From UBA2033 sp035345875 (GTDB lineage: Bacteria; Spirochaetota; Leptospiria; Leptospirales; Leptospiraceae), in NCBI GenBank assembly GCA_035345875.1, contig DAORDH010000026.1, forward strand, positions 1 to 64,000: DNA of 64,000 nucleotides, written 5' to 3'. Positions 37,331 through 46,578 of the stretch are shown in pieces; the first letter of the stretch is position 1, and every line of letters starts with the position of its first letter. Position numbers and translations under genes: made by a program. The notes beneath the pieces are model-generated. The model was not told the DNA's origin and searched no databases. It was given only the letters and a program-made list of their open reading frames with translations.

Positions 37331-39006
37331 ATTTTAGAGTCCTCATTTCTTTTCGGTAAAAATATAGTAAATGTTGTGCCTAGATTCTTACTAGTTTTAT
37401 AGGAAATCGTTCCGTTATGTTCCTCGATGATTTTTTTTGACATATAAAGACCTAACCCATTTCCTTTGGCTTTACCCTCAGTTGCAAATACTTCAAAGAT
37501 TTTTTCTTCAATGCTATTAGGCAATCCAGGTCCATTGTCTTCTAAATGAAGATGAATGCCTGTATTTAAATTTTCAGATTTTATCTTTAAAAAATATTCT
37601 TTTTTTGAATCATGCATAGCTTCTCTTGCGTTATTTGCTATATTAATTATAACTCGCCTGATTCTTTCTTTATCAAACAAAATTCTTTCATATGAATTGC
37701 ATTCAATGGATAAATTGATCCCTGCATACTGAAAGTCTATTATTAAAAAATCATATAACTCCCTTAAGAATTCGCATAGTGAATGCGGATATAAATTTAG
37801 TCTGAAATTCCCTTTACTAAAATCTAAGATTTCATACGTCATGTCACTGAGTCTGTCTATTTCTCTAAGTATTAACTTCAAGTATTCAGATTTCTTGGAA
37901 GGATCGATGTGAACACTCATTGTTAAGTCAGCATATGCTTTGATTGTTGTCATTGGATTTTTTATATCATGAACTATACCAGATGCCATTTCTCCTATTA
38001 CCGAAAGTCTTTTTCTTGATTCCGCTAAGGTCTCCATTTCTTTAAGTGCCTTTTGTAATTCAGAGGTTCTATCAATTACTTTTGATTCAAGACTTTCATT
38101 TAGCTCGATCGTTTCTTTATATAGAGAGTTTAATTTTTGAATGATGTTGTTTAGATGGATTGCTTGCAGTCCGAAATCATCGGAAGAGGTTGGCATACTC
38201 ACGATTGAGAAATTTCCTTTTCCGAGTTGATCCAAATGTGTATTGACAGAGGAAATTCCATTTCTAAAAGTCTTGGCAACAACGTATCCTGTGACTAAAA
38301 CTGGAATTGGAAACAAAACACTCATGGTTATAATATGCAGTGTGATATTTTCTAATCGAATTAATTGTGAAATAGATCCATATAACATATAACCTAGAAC
38401 AATAATTGGCATCGTTATAATCGCTATGAGTGTAAAAAGAATTCTCTGAAAGGAATTAAATTGAAAAATATGTTCTTTTTGAATTTGTATTCTTTTAATT
38501 TTTCTTAATTGGAAAACTTTCTTTAACTCATTTTCTGTAATAAAAAAATAAGCGATATAGGAAATAGGGCTGACCATCAGAAAAAGAAATGGAGCTGTTA
38601 GATGGAGAGCCGGTCTTATGTCATTTAAAATCAATATGGCTACTAGGTGAGAACCGATCACTCCTGTCATCCAACGAATCACTATCATTTTTCCTTCTCT
38701 AAAAGGATATCTTAGAATTGCTAGTTTTAAACTAACTTGTTTCTCTTTTGGGACATTTTCAGATTTGTAGATCTCTAAAATTTGTGAAAAAATTTTTTTT
38801 AAGGAAATAAAACGCCAGAGTGTTCCAAGAATGACCATTAAAATCGCATTTACAATACCAGCAGTCGCAACATATTTATACTCTTCAACTGCCAAATAGG
38901 AACCGGATCCACTCACAACGCTAAAATAAATTCCGAAAGGAAGCGGAACTATATGTGTAAAAGTTTCTAATAGAAGAGTTAGTTTCAAAAAGAATCTTAT
39001 AAACAT
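37327..39006 (-). CDS. Membrane histidine kinase with HAMP-like linker, first gene of the signalling operon
   Basis: The start may be the ATG at 39006 or the TTG at 39051; neither has a clear ribosome site. About six membrane segments lie in the first 260 residues, followed by a HAMP-like linker, a coiled coil, a HisKA H-box (MASGIVHDIKNPMTTIKAY) and an HATPase with IANNAREAM, DNGPGLP and GNGLGLYMSKK. The 'HDIKNP' form of H-box and the short HATPase fit NtrB-like kinases. It heads an overlapping operon with the CheY-like gene next. Confidence 0.87.
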   Translation of the reverse strand: MFIRFFLKLTLLLETFTHIVPLPFGIYFSVVSGSGSYLAVEEYKYVATAGIVNAILMVILGTLWRFISLKKIFSQILEIYKSENVPKEKQVSLKLAILRYPFREGKMIVIRWMTGVIGSHLVAILILNDIRPALHLTAPFLFLMVSPISYIAYFFITENELKKVFQLRKIKRIQIQKEHIFQFNSFQRILFTLIAIITMPIIVLGYMLYGSISQLIRLENITLHIITMSVLFPIPVLVTGYVVAKTFRNGISSVNTHLDQLGKGNFSIVSMPTSSDDFGLQAIHLNNIIQKLNSLYKETIELNESLESKVIDRTSELQKALKEMETLAESRKRLSVIGEMASGIVHDIKNPMTTIKAYADLTMSVHIDPSKKSEYLKLILREIDRLSDMTYEILDFSKGNFRLNLYPHSLCEFLRELYDFLIIDFQYAGINLSIECNSYERILFDKERIRRVIINIANNAREAMHDSKKEYFLKIKSENLNTGIHLHLEDNGPGLPNSIEEKIFEVFATEGKAKGNGLGLYMSKKIIEEHNGTISYKTSKNLGTTFTIFLPKRNEDSKI

Positions 39007-39182
39007 AGAATTTAGAGCTTTTTTATGAATTATTGGGAGTTGATCTCTCAAGAGTTTCTACAAGAAATGCTCATTCTAATTTTGGGGTCAATCAAAAAAG
39101 AAAAGACTATAAATTTCTAGGGAATTCAGAATTAAAATGATTCCTGATTGACTTGTAAAATAAAGAATCAAAAGTATTTATC

Positions 39183-41705
39183 ATGAAATTGTTCCACTCG
39201 ATTCTTTATTTACTTATTGTTCTTATTTTTTCAAACTGCAAACAGAGTCTCAGCTCTATTTCAGATATTCCAATAGAATGGGAATACGCAGATTCAGAGC
39301 AATATGAGCCTTTGAGTTTTCTAGGAGATAAAGAATTTAAAGCGATAGACGCTAATAAAGTTCACTTACTTTCACAATTTGTTCCCAATGAAAAGGGATA
39401 TATCTGGTTACGTGGATTTTTTAATTATAATTCTTCTAATGAACCAATTTCCATTTTAATGGAAAAAATTGTTTGGGCTGAGCAAGTCTATTTAAATGGT
39501 CATTATTTAGGAGGAACGATTCAGAGAGAAAAGGAACAATGGAATTATTGGAACTTATATAGAAATTACCCAATTGCAAAAGATAGTTTAATAGACGGAA
39601 AAAATGAAATTTTACTTAGAGTCTATGTAGAATCAGAAGGATCTGTTCCAGATCGAATCATGGTTGGTCCTCGTGTAGCGATAGACGAATTAGCTTTTGT
39701 TAAAATGTTTTATGAAAGCTACTTAAATGGAATAGTAACTGTTTTATTTATTGTAATAGCTTTATATCATTCCCTGATCTATTGGAAAAGAAAACAGGAT
39801 GTAGAAAATCTTTATTACGCTATATTTTGTTTTACATACTCTCTCTATGGACTCAATTTTGTTGGGTGGATTCTAGGTTTATTTCTGAAGGTTAATTATT
39901 TTTATTTTCAAAAATTTATTTTTCTATCCATGTATATTTCTGCATTTGCTCTTTACCGGTTTATTGCCATTTTCCTCAAGAGAAAAGATCGAAAGTGGTT
40001 CAATTACCTTTATATGATACTCATAGCGCTTCCGATTCTGCTTATAATTGCTTCTCCTAATTATTCTTTCATGTATAAAACTCGCGGTTACATAATGTTC
40101 TTTGTAATTCCGTTTCTATTGTATATACTTTTAGTTCCAATTTATAATTATATAAAATACAAGAATGCAGAAGCAAAGACTATGCTTGCCAGTTTAGTGA
40201 TTATTTTTTCAGTAGCACTGCATGATATATTAAATGTTATATTTAAGTGGAATTCCTTTTTTTGGTTAGGACCTGGGATTCCTCTTTTTATGGGAAGTAT
40301 CATGTTTCTACTTGGCAATAAATTTGTAGATGTTTACAACCAAACAGATGAGTTGAATGAAACGTTAGAGCAAAAGGTAGTGGAAAGAACAAAAGAAGTA
40401 ATGGAGAAGATGGATGTAATCAAGGCTCTCAACATTCAACAAGATGGAGATTATTACTTAACGTCTCTGATTGAAAGACCTCTTGGCACAAATTATAATA
40501 AATCAAAGAATGTAAAAACTGATTTTTATGTAGAACAGAAAAAAAGATTTCAATTCAAAAATAGAAATTCAGAATTAGGTGGTGATATTTGCATAAGTGG
40601 AAATTTACGTTTTGGAGATGGAAAAGATCGTCATGTATTCTTTTTTAATGGAGATGCAATGGGTAAATCTATGCAAGGGGCTGGGGGAGCGATAGTTGCA
40701 GGCACTGTAATTAATAACATTCTAGCTCGGTCTGCCAGAAATAATAAAATCCAAAAAATTACTCCAGCGGAATGGGTAACAGAAACCTATTTAGAATTAG
40801 ATAGTGTATTTAAAACCTTTGATGGATCTATGCTCATGTCTTGTTCTTGTGGTCTTGTAAATGAGAGGACAGGGCAAATGTGGTATTTCAATGCAGAGCA
40901 TCCTTGGGCGGTTATCTATCGAGATGGGAAAGCGGAATTTATAGAATCAGGTTTAAATTTAAGAAAACTGGGAACTATAATAGATGGCAATGTATTTAAC
41001 ATACAGGAATACCAGCTTTATTCGGGTGATATACTATTTGTGGGATCTGACGGTAGAGATGATTTAGATATATCGCATAACGCTGAAAGAGAAATTAATG
41101 AAGATGAAACTAGATTTTTGAGAGCAGTTGAAAAATCGGGGGGAAATCTTACTAAATTAGTGGAAGCAATTCATTCTATTGGTAAATTAACAGATGATTT
41201 ATCCTTGATCCGAATTGAATTTTTAGCAAAGCAGGACTCAGACACTGTAGTTAAGAATCTATTCGAAGAAGGTAAGTCACTCATTGAAGCAGGTAATGTT
41301 TCAGAAGGACTTGCCAAGTTACTTAGTCATTTAGAATTAAAACCAGATGATTTAGCAAATTTGGAATTGATAGCAAATACTTATTATCATATTAAAGATT
41401 ACCAAGAAGCAAGTTTTTATATGGAGAAAATTTTAGAAATGACTCCAACGGATACAGATACAATTTTCAATTTATCCTTATGTCATAAGCATATGAAAGA
41501 TATTGAGGTATCTACTCAGTATGCAGAACAACTGTTTCAGCTAAATCCAAAGAAAATTTCCAATGTAATCAATCTAGCAGACAATTATAGAATTCTAGGC
41601 AATCTAGAAAAGTCACGTGAAACTTTAAATCTTGCCATTGATTCCATTTCTTATTTTGAAAATGCTATCAAATTAGATAGGTTATTAAAAGCAAAAGGCT
41701 ATTAA
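39183..41705 (+). CDS. 7TMR-DISM receptor with SpoIIE/PP2C phosphatase and TPR domains, second paralogue (lipoprotein)
   Basis: It has the same architecture as the gene at 26482-29031: lipobox IFSNC (Cys19), extracellular domain, seven membrane segments, a coiled coil with the shared sequence QQDGDYYLTSL, a SpoIIE phosphatase (SELGGDICI, NGDAMGKSMQGAGG, GSDGRDD, TDDLSLI) and C-terminal TPRs. The 840-residue length is close to its paralogue's. The two flank the five-gene kinase/cyclase operon on either side, which suggests duplication around it. It is divergent from the operon across 176 bp or less. Confidence 0.9.
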   Translation: MKLFHSILYLLIVLIFSNCKQSLSSISDIPIEWEYADSEQYEPLSFLGDKEFKAIDANKVHLLSQFVPNEKGYIWLRGFFNYNSSNEPISILMEKIVWAEQVYLNGHYLGGTIQREKEQWNYWNLYRNYPIAKDSLIDGKNEILLRVYVESEGSVPDRIMVGPRVAIDELAFVKMFYESYLNGIVTVLFIVIALYHSLIYWKRKQDVENLYYAIFCFTYSLYGLNFVGWILGLFLKVNYFYFQKFIFLSMYISAFALYRFIAIFLKRKDRKWFNYLYMILIALPILLIIASPNYSFMYKTRGYIMFFVIPFLLYILLVPIYNYIKYKNAEAKTMLASLVIIFSVALHDILNVIFKWNSFFWLGPGIPLFMGSIMFLLGNKFVDVYNQTDELNETLEQKVVERTKEVMEKMDVIKALNIQQDGDYYLTSLIERPLGTNYNKSKNVKTDFYVEQKKRFQFKNRNSELGGDICISGNLRFGDGKDRHVFFFNGDAMGKSMQGAGGAIVAGTVINNILARSARNNKIQKITPAEWVTETYLELDSVFKTFDGSMLMSCSCGLVNERTGQMWYFNAEHPWAVIYRDGKAEFIESGLNLRKLGTIIDGNVFNIQEYQLYSGDILFVGSDGRDDLDISHNAEREINEDETRFLRAVEKSGGNLTKLVEAIHSIGKLTDDLSLIRIEFLAKQDSDTVVKNLFEEGKSLIEAGNVSEGLAKLLSHLELKPDDLANLELIANTYYHIKDYQEASFYMEKILEMTPTDTDTIFNLSLCHKHMKDIEVSTQYAEQLFQLNPKKISNVINLADNYRILGNLEKSRETLNLAIDSISYFENAIKLDRLLKAKGY

Positions 41706-41771
41706 TATTCCTTGACTAAATAACTAAGTCTCATTCAATGAAGTAATAAATTTCAAAATGGAGGAAACGTT

Positions 41772-42509
41772 ATGAATAGGTGTAACAACCATTTACCGTT
41801 CCAATATATTTTAGATCGATGCCAGGGGCTAATTCTAATTAGCTGTCTATTGATTACTACGAACCTTTTTTCAGCAGAAATGCTAGCAGTTGCTATGGCA
41901 AAAGTCGGAAATGCTGTCTATGAGAGAAATAATAAGCAAGCACAAATCACCAAAGGAATGATTTTTGAAACCAAAGACAAGGTGATTACAACAAACGGAA
42001 TAGTTGATATTCAATTGGGGCAAAGCTCTATTATCCGTGTAGGAAAAAATTCAGTTGTTTTGATATCTAAATTAATTGAAGAAAATGGATCTGAGAAAAC
42101 AGAATTGAATCTAAATAAGGGAATTATATTCTCAAAGATTAGTAAAAAATTAGATAAAAATTCGGAGTTTAAAGTGACTACTCCTACAATCACTGCAGGC
42201 GTTAGAGGAACTCAGTTTATGATTCAAGAAGGAGAAGATACAGATTCTTCTGGCAATGATCAAATTGATCCAGGTGCCTATGTAAAAGAAGGATCTATCG
42301 AAGTAAAACCAAGTAGTTCTCCATCCGCAATAGCGGTTGAAGCCAACCAGCAGTTAGTTACTTCTCAGAAAAAACTAAAAGTAGAAATTCTAGATGAATA
42401 TGCTCGTGAGAAAATGAAGATTCTAGATACGTTAAACGTTATGAAAGAAGTAAATTATAAAAATCTACAAGAACAAAGAGAAAAAAATAAAGAATTAATT
42501 AAGAAATAA
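41772..42509 (+). CDS. Secreted FecR-domain protein
   Basis: The 245-residue product has an N-terminal signal peptide (hydrophobic core about 19-33) and a FecR beta domain (about 45-150) with the hallmark TPTITAGVRGTQFMI. A GGAGG site sits well before the ATG. In Leptospira, FecR proteins of this kind are envelope proteins, not iron regulators. The C-terminus is helical and lysine-rich. It follows the DISM phosphatase gene by 66 bp and converges with the next gene with no gap. Confidence 0.85.
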   Translation: MNRCNNHLPFQYILDRCQGLILISCLLITTNLFSAEMLAVAMAKVGNAVYERNNKQAQITKGMIFETKDKVITTNGIVDIQLGQSSIIRVGKNSVVLISKLIEENGSEKTELNLNKGIIFSKISKKLDKNSEFKVTTPTITAGVRGTQFMIQEGEDTDSSGNDQIDPGAYVKEGSIEVKPSSSPSAIAVEANQQLVTSQKKLKVEILDEYAREKMKILDTLNVMKEVNYKNLQEQREKNKELIKK

Positions 42510-43571
42510 TCATACTCTTTGAATCACCTTTTGGTAGAGAGCCTGTAAAATTAAATCTAGGTTCTCTACCTCCAAAACTTTAAGAGCTGCATAAATCGTT
42601 GAAATCAGAACATTCGAATCACCTGGTGTAGCGGCTAACCCTCGTATCACCCTCCCATTTACTTCGAGGGAAGGTTCTACAAAAACAGCATGGGAAAAGA
42701 TTCTGCCATAATCTCCCCTTTCTCTACCCGATGAAAAAATCATATTAGATGAGATTAAATTCGTAATGGAAAGTAGGGGATCTTTTTCTATTTCTGCTAG
42801 GATTTGCTCTTTTTTCATTATACGATCCACTTCAATTCTAAATCGGGTTATATGCATGTAGGGAGAGTTAACAGTCATCGCACTCGATGTTACAGGGTAT
42901 TGTTTTTGAACGGTTTGATAGAGTTCATTTAGGAGTCTAGAATGGTGAGTTCCATTTTCACTTTCTGGAATTTGAAATAAAGGTCCTGTCACATGAGGAT
43001 CATTTTTAGCCATGTCGGCATCTCTCCGGATAATTACAAAATCGATAGACTCCATAGCAACTGATAAATTTTCAAAAATTCGTATGATTGCAGAAAGTGT
43101 ATGTGTATTACAGGTGCTAATGTGATAGAAGCGGTCCATATTAGAATTCAATATACTCGTATTATCAGGGAATAATAATTGTTTGCCAAATTTATGTTCA
43201 CTTCCTTGGGCTATGAAACCTTTGCAGTTTTTGTATAGATTACTTCCGTATTCAGAAAGTCGTTTTTCTGCAATGCTCGGTGGAGAACAGTCCAAGACAA
43301 TATCACAGAGGTTTCTTGCCTCTTCAAAGGGAATAGTATTGAATTGGGAAGAAAAATTTCCAGAATCGTTTAATGCTGATTTTACAAAAACTGCTCCTCT
43401 ATCACATAAATATTCAATATGATAAATGTTTTCTTTAGTCAATTGATATGGCTCTATTGCAATAATAGTATTAGGCAATAAATCTTTTAAGGAAAGAAAT
43501 AAGGCAGTTAGCGGCCAGCCAATCACACCGACCCCTCGAATAAAAATGAAATTATTTTTCATGACCTCCAT
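42510..43571 (-). CDS. Type II (archaeal-like) glyceraldehyde-3-phosphate dehydrogenase-like protein
   Basis: The N-terminal Rossmann segment FIRGVGVIGWP and the catalytic-Cys segment HISTCNTHTLS (Cys154) plus the RRDADMAKNDPHVTGP stretch match the type II GAPDH layout known from archaea (SCNTTGL-type Cys motif). The 353-residue length fits. It lacks the usual bacterial GAPDH motif. The exact substrate is uncertain: another semialdehyde dehydrogenase is possible. Two ATGs compete (43571 and 43562). A GGAGG lies between them, too close to the second to decide. Confidence 0.65.
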   Translation of the reverse strand: MEVMKNNFIFIRGVGVIGWPLTALFLSLKDLLPNTIIAIEPYQLTKENIYHIEYLCDRGAVFVKSALNDSGNFSSQFNTIPFEEARNLCDIVLDCSPPSIAEKRLSEYGSNLYKNCKGFIAQGSEHKFGKQLLFPDNTSILNSNMDRFYHISTCNTHTLSAIIRIFENLSVAMESIDFVIIRRDADMAKNDPHVTGPLFQIPESENGTHHSRLLNELYQTVQKQYPVTSSAMTVNSPYMHITRFRIEVDRIMKKEQILAEIEKDPLLSITNLISSNMIFSSGRERGDYGRIFSHAVFVEPSLEVNGRVIRGLAATPGDSNVLISTIYAALKVLEVENLDLILQALYQKVIQRV

Positions 43572-43660
43572 AATGTTAAAGGCTTGCTCTCTCGCAATTA
43601 GAATTAGATTGTAATCTGAGTTGTTTAAAAATAAAACTTATCTTTAAAAAATGGAATAGT

Positions 43661-45796
43661 ATGAAAATAAAAAAGATATTTATAGTATTGAGTATAATTT
43701 TATTAATAGGGTTTGCCCGCTATTATAATTTACAGGATTATTTAACCTTTGATAGCTTGAGGGCAAATCGTGATTTGCTCCATAATTATTATTTGGCAAA
43801 TCAAATCAGCTTTATAGTAATTTATATACTTGTTTATGTAATTTCTGTTGCGATTGCATTACCCGGAGCAGCAATATTAACGTTAGCTGGTGGAGCAATC
43901 TTTGGAGTTTTGAAAGGAGTAGTTATTGTTTCCTTTGCAAGCACTGTTGGTGCTACATTCAGTTTTTTAATATCGAGATATTTACTTAGAGATTATCTAA
44001 AAGAGAAATTCATAGATAAATTTGAAGCTATAAATAAAGGAGTAAAAAAGGATGGGATCTTTTATTTATTTACTCTAAGAATGATTCCTCTATTCCCATT
44101 TTTTTTAATTAACGTTTTAATGGGCTTAACTGATTTATCTGTAATAAAGTTTTTTATTGTGAGTCAGGTTGGTATGCTTTTGGGAACAGTGGTTTATGTA
44201 AATGCGGGAACACAATTGGCTAGTATCAATTCGCCAAGAGACATTCTATCATTCAATATGCTTCTTTCTTTTGTAGCATTAGGAATATTACCGTTATTTG
44301 CTCGATCTATTATCAATCTAATTCAAAATCGAAAGGTTTATAATAAATATAAAAAACCAAAAAATTACGATTTCAATTTAATAGTCATTGGAGCAGGGGC
44401 AGCTGGACTCGTTACATCTTATATTGCTACGACTGTTCGATCTCGCGTTGCAATAGTAGAGAAGCACAAGATGGGCGGGGATTGTCTAAATTATGGCTGC
44501 GTTCCGTCTAAAGCATTGCTTGCTGTTTCAAAAAAAATTCATCTTCAAAGGCAGTTTTCTGAGTATGGGATCAGATCAGTGAAAGTTGATTTTAACTTTA
44601 TTGATATAATGAAAAGAGTAAATAGAGTCATAAAAGAGATTGAGCCAAATGATTCTATCGAACGTTATACTAAACTTGGGGTTGAATGTTTTACTGGTGA
44701 GGCGAAAATTGTTAATCCCTATACAGTCTCTATTGATGGAAAAGAATATACCACCAAATCGATTGTCATTGCATCAGGAGCAGCTCCTATAATTCCAAAT
44801 ATAAAAGGAATTTCTGATATTGACTACTTAACTTCTGAAACTCTTTGGAGTCTTAAAAAATTACCTAAGAGATTGATTGTTTTGGGAGGAGGACCTATCG
44901 GTTGTGAATTGGCACAAGCATTTAATCGTCTAGGATCAACTGTTACGATAGTAGAAATGGGAAGCAGAATTCTTCCAAAAGAAGATATAGATGTTTCCAA
45001 TTTCTTACTAGATACTTTTCAAAAAGAAGGTCTCAATCTATTGCTATCTCATAAAGCAATTGAGTTTAAAAGAAAAGGAAACCAAAAAATACTTATCTGT
45101 GAGCACAATGAGAAAAAAGTAGAGATCGTTTTTGATGAAGTTATTTTGGCTATTGGTAGAAAGGCTCGCACGGAAGGCTTCGGGTTAGAGGAACTAGGAA
45201 TCCCTATCACAAAAGAAGGAACAATAGAAACAAATGAATACTTAGAAACTATATTTCCAAATATTCTAGTTTGTGGGGATGCTGCAGGTCCGTATCAATT
45301 TACTCATACTGCTTCCCATCAAGCATGGTATGCTTCTGTCAATGCTCTCTTTGGAATCTTTAAAAAGTTTAAAGTAGACTATCGTGTGATACCTTGGACT
45401 ACATTTACAGATCCTGAAGTAGCTCATGTTGGTTTAACTGAAATGGATGCTAGTAAAAGAAAATTGAATTTCGAAAAAACAGTTTATAATATTGCAGAAT
45501 TAGATAGAGCGATAGCCGACGGAGAGGCAAAAGGATTTATAAAAGTCCTAACAAAAAAAGGAACAGATAAGATTTTAGGAGTAACGATTGTCTCCTCTCA
45601 TGCTGGGGAAATACTCGCCGAATATGTTTTGGCTATGAAGCATGGAATTGGCCTAAATAAAATTTTAGGAACCATTCATACTTATCCTACCTTTTCCGAA
45701 GCAAATAAATTTGCAGCAGGAAATTGGAAAAAACAAAACAAACCAGAAAAAATATTAAACCTATTGGAAAAATTTCATACATGGAGGAGAAATTGA
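43661..45796 (+). CDS. TVP38/TMEM64-type membrane domain fused to a mercuric-reductase-like flavoprotein
   Basis: Residues 1-225 form a VTT (DedA-like) membrane domain with ALPGAAILTLAGGAIFG and PLFPFFLINVLMG. From about 235 a class I pyridine nucleotide-disulfide oxidoreductase follows: FAD site VIGAGAAGLV, redox disulfide GGDCLNYGCVPSKALL, NAD site GGGPIGCELA, second FAD motif NILVCGDAAG, and C-terminal HTYPTFSEANK. Such fusions are known in other bacteria; electrons are presumably passed to a membrane substrate, but the role is unknown. The stop overlaps the DUF547 gene start (TTGA), so the two are coupled. Confidence 0.9.
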   Translation: MKIKKIFIVLSIILLIGFARYYNLQDYLTFDSLRANRDLLHNYYLANQISFIVIYILVYVISVAIALPGAAILTLAGGAIFGVLKGVVIVSFASTVGATFSFLISRYLLRDYLKEKFIDKFEAINKGVKKDGIFYLFTLRMIPLFPFFLINVLMGLTDLSVIKFFIVSQVGMLLGTVVYVNAGTQLASINSPRDILSFNMLLSFVALGILPLFARSIINLIQNRKVYNKYKKPKNYDFNLIVIGAGAAGLVTSYIATTVRSRVAIVEKHKMGGDCLNYGCVPSKALLAVSKKIHLQRQFSEYGIRSVKVDFNFIDIMKRVNRVIKEIEPNDSIERYTKLGVECFTGEAKIVNPYTVSIDGKEYTTKSIVIASGAAPIIPNIKGISDIDYLTSETLWSLKKLPKRLIVLGGGPIGCELAQAFNRLGSTVTIVEMGSRILPKEDIDVSNFLLDTFQKEGLNLLLSHKAIEFKRKGNQKILICEHNEKKVEIVFDEVILAIGRKARTEGFGLEELGIPITKEGTIETNEYLETIFPNILVCGDAAGPYQFTHTASHQAWYASVNALFGIFKKFKVDYRVIPWTTFTDPEVAHVGLTEMDASKRKLNFEKTVYNIAELDRAIADGEAKGFIKVLTKKGTDKILGVTIVSSHAGEILAEYVLAMKHGIGLNKILGTIHTYPTFSEANKFAAGNWKKQNKPEKILNLLEKFHTWRRN

Positions 45797-46521
45797 AATC
45801 ATTTTGGAAAATAATTCTATTTTTATATTTGAGTGGATTACCGTTATTAGCCTTTGATCATAGTCATAAAATATATGATTCAATCTTAAAGAAATATGTA
45901 TCTGTCGGTAGAGTCGATTACAAAGCAATTAACAAGGAGCCGAGCTTAAAAATATATTTGGATTCACTTTCCTCTGTCTCTGAGGTTGAGTATAATAGCT
46001 TTACAAAGGAGCAGAAATTATCCTTTCTAATTAATGCCTATAATGCTTTTACGATTCAGTTAATTTTAGATCATTATCCAATTAAAAGCATTCGTAAAAT
46101 AGGTATATTGCCATTAGCCCCTTGGAAAAAGGAATTTTTTAAATTGCTAGGGGAAAAAAGAAGTCTTGGTTGGATAGAGCATGAAAAATTACGTAAAGAC
46201 TTTGAGGAGCCACGAATTCATTTTGCGATTGTATGTGCTTCTATCGGATGTCCTATCTTAATAAATGAAGCGTATATTCCTGAAAAATTAGAATCTCAAT
46301 TAAAACTAGTTCAAACTCAGTTTTTAAATGATTCTAGTAAAAATAGATATGATACACAGTTCAACATACTTTATATATCACCGATTTTTGATTGGTTTAA
46401 AGAAGATTTTACAAAGAAATCTAGTTTAATTGCTTATTTGCAACCATTTTTTAAAGATAAAATAGCGACTAACGCTAAAATAGAATATACAGAGTATGAC
46501 TGGAACTTAAATGAAAAATAA
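45793..46521 (+). CDS. Secreted DUF547 protein
   Basis: The TTG at 45793 is chosen as start because GGAGG lies five bases upstream and it gives a signal peptide (KSFWKIILFLYLSGLPLLA); an in-frame ATG at 45781 has its ribosome site inside the coding part. The 242-residue product shows the DUF547 signature LSFLINAYNAFTIQLIL (about 78-94) and HFAIVCASIGCP with conserved Cys residues. DUF547 proteins are exported and often sit beside flavoprotein genes. It overlaps the upstream fusion gene by four bases. Confidence 0.87.
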   Translation: MKSFWKIILFLYLSGLPLLAFDHSHKIYDSILKKYVSVGRVDYKAINKEPSLKIYLDSLSSVSEVEYNSFTKEQKLSFLINAYNAFTIQLILDHYPIKSIRKIGILPLAPWKKEFFKLLGEKRSLGWIEHEKLRKDFEEPRIHFAIVCASIGCPILINEAYIPEKLESQLKLVQTQFLNDSSKNRYDTQFNILYISPIFDWFKEDFTKKSSLIAYLQPFFKDKIATNAKIEYTEYDWNLNEK

Positions 46522-46578
46522 TAAGGGAGTCAATCGCTCTATAAGCAAAATGACTTGGATTCGTTTCGGAAAAGTAAA

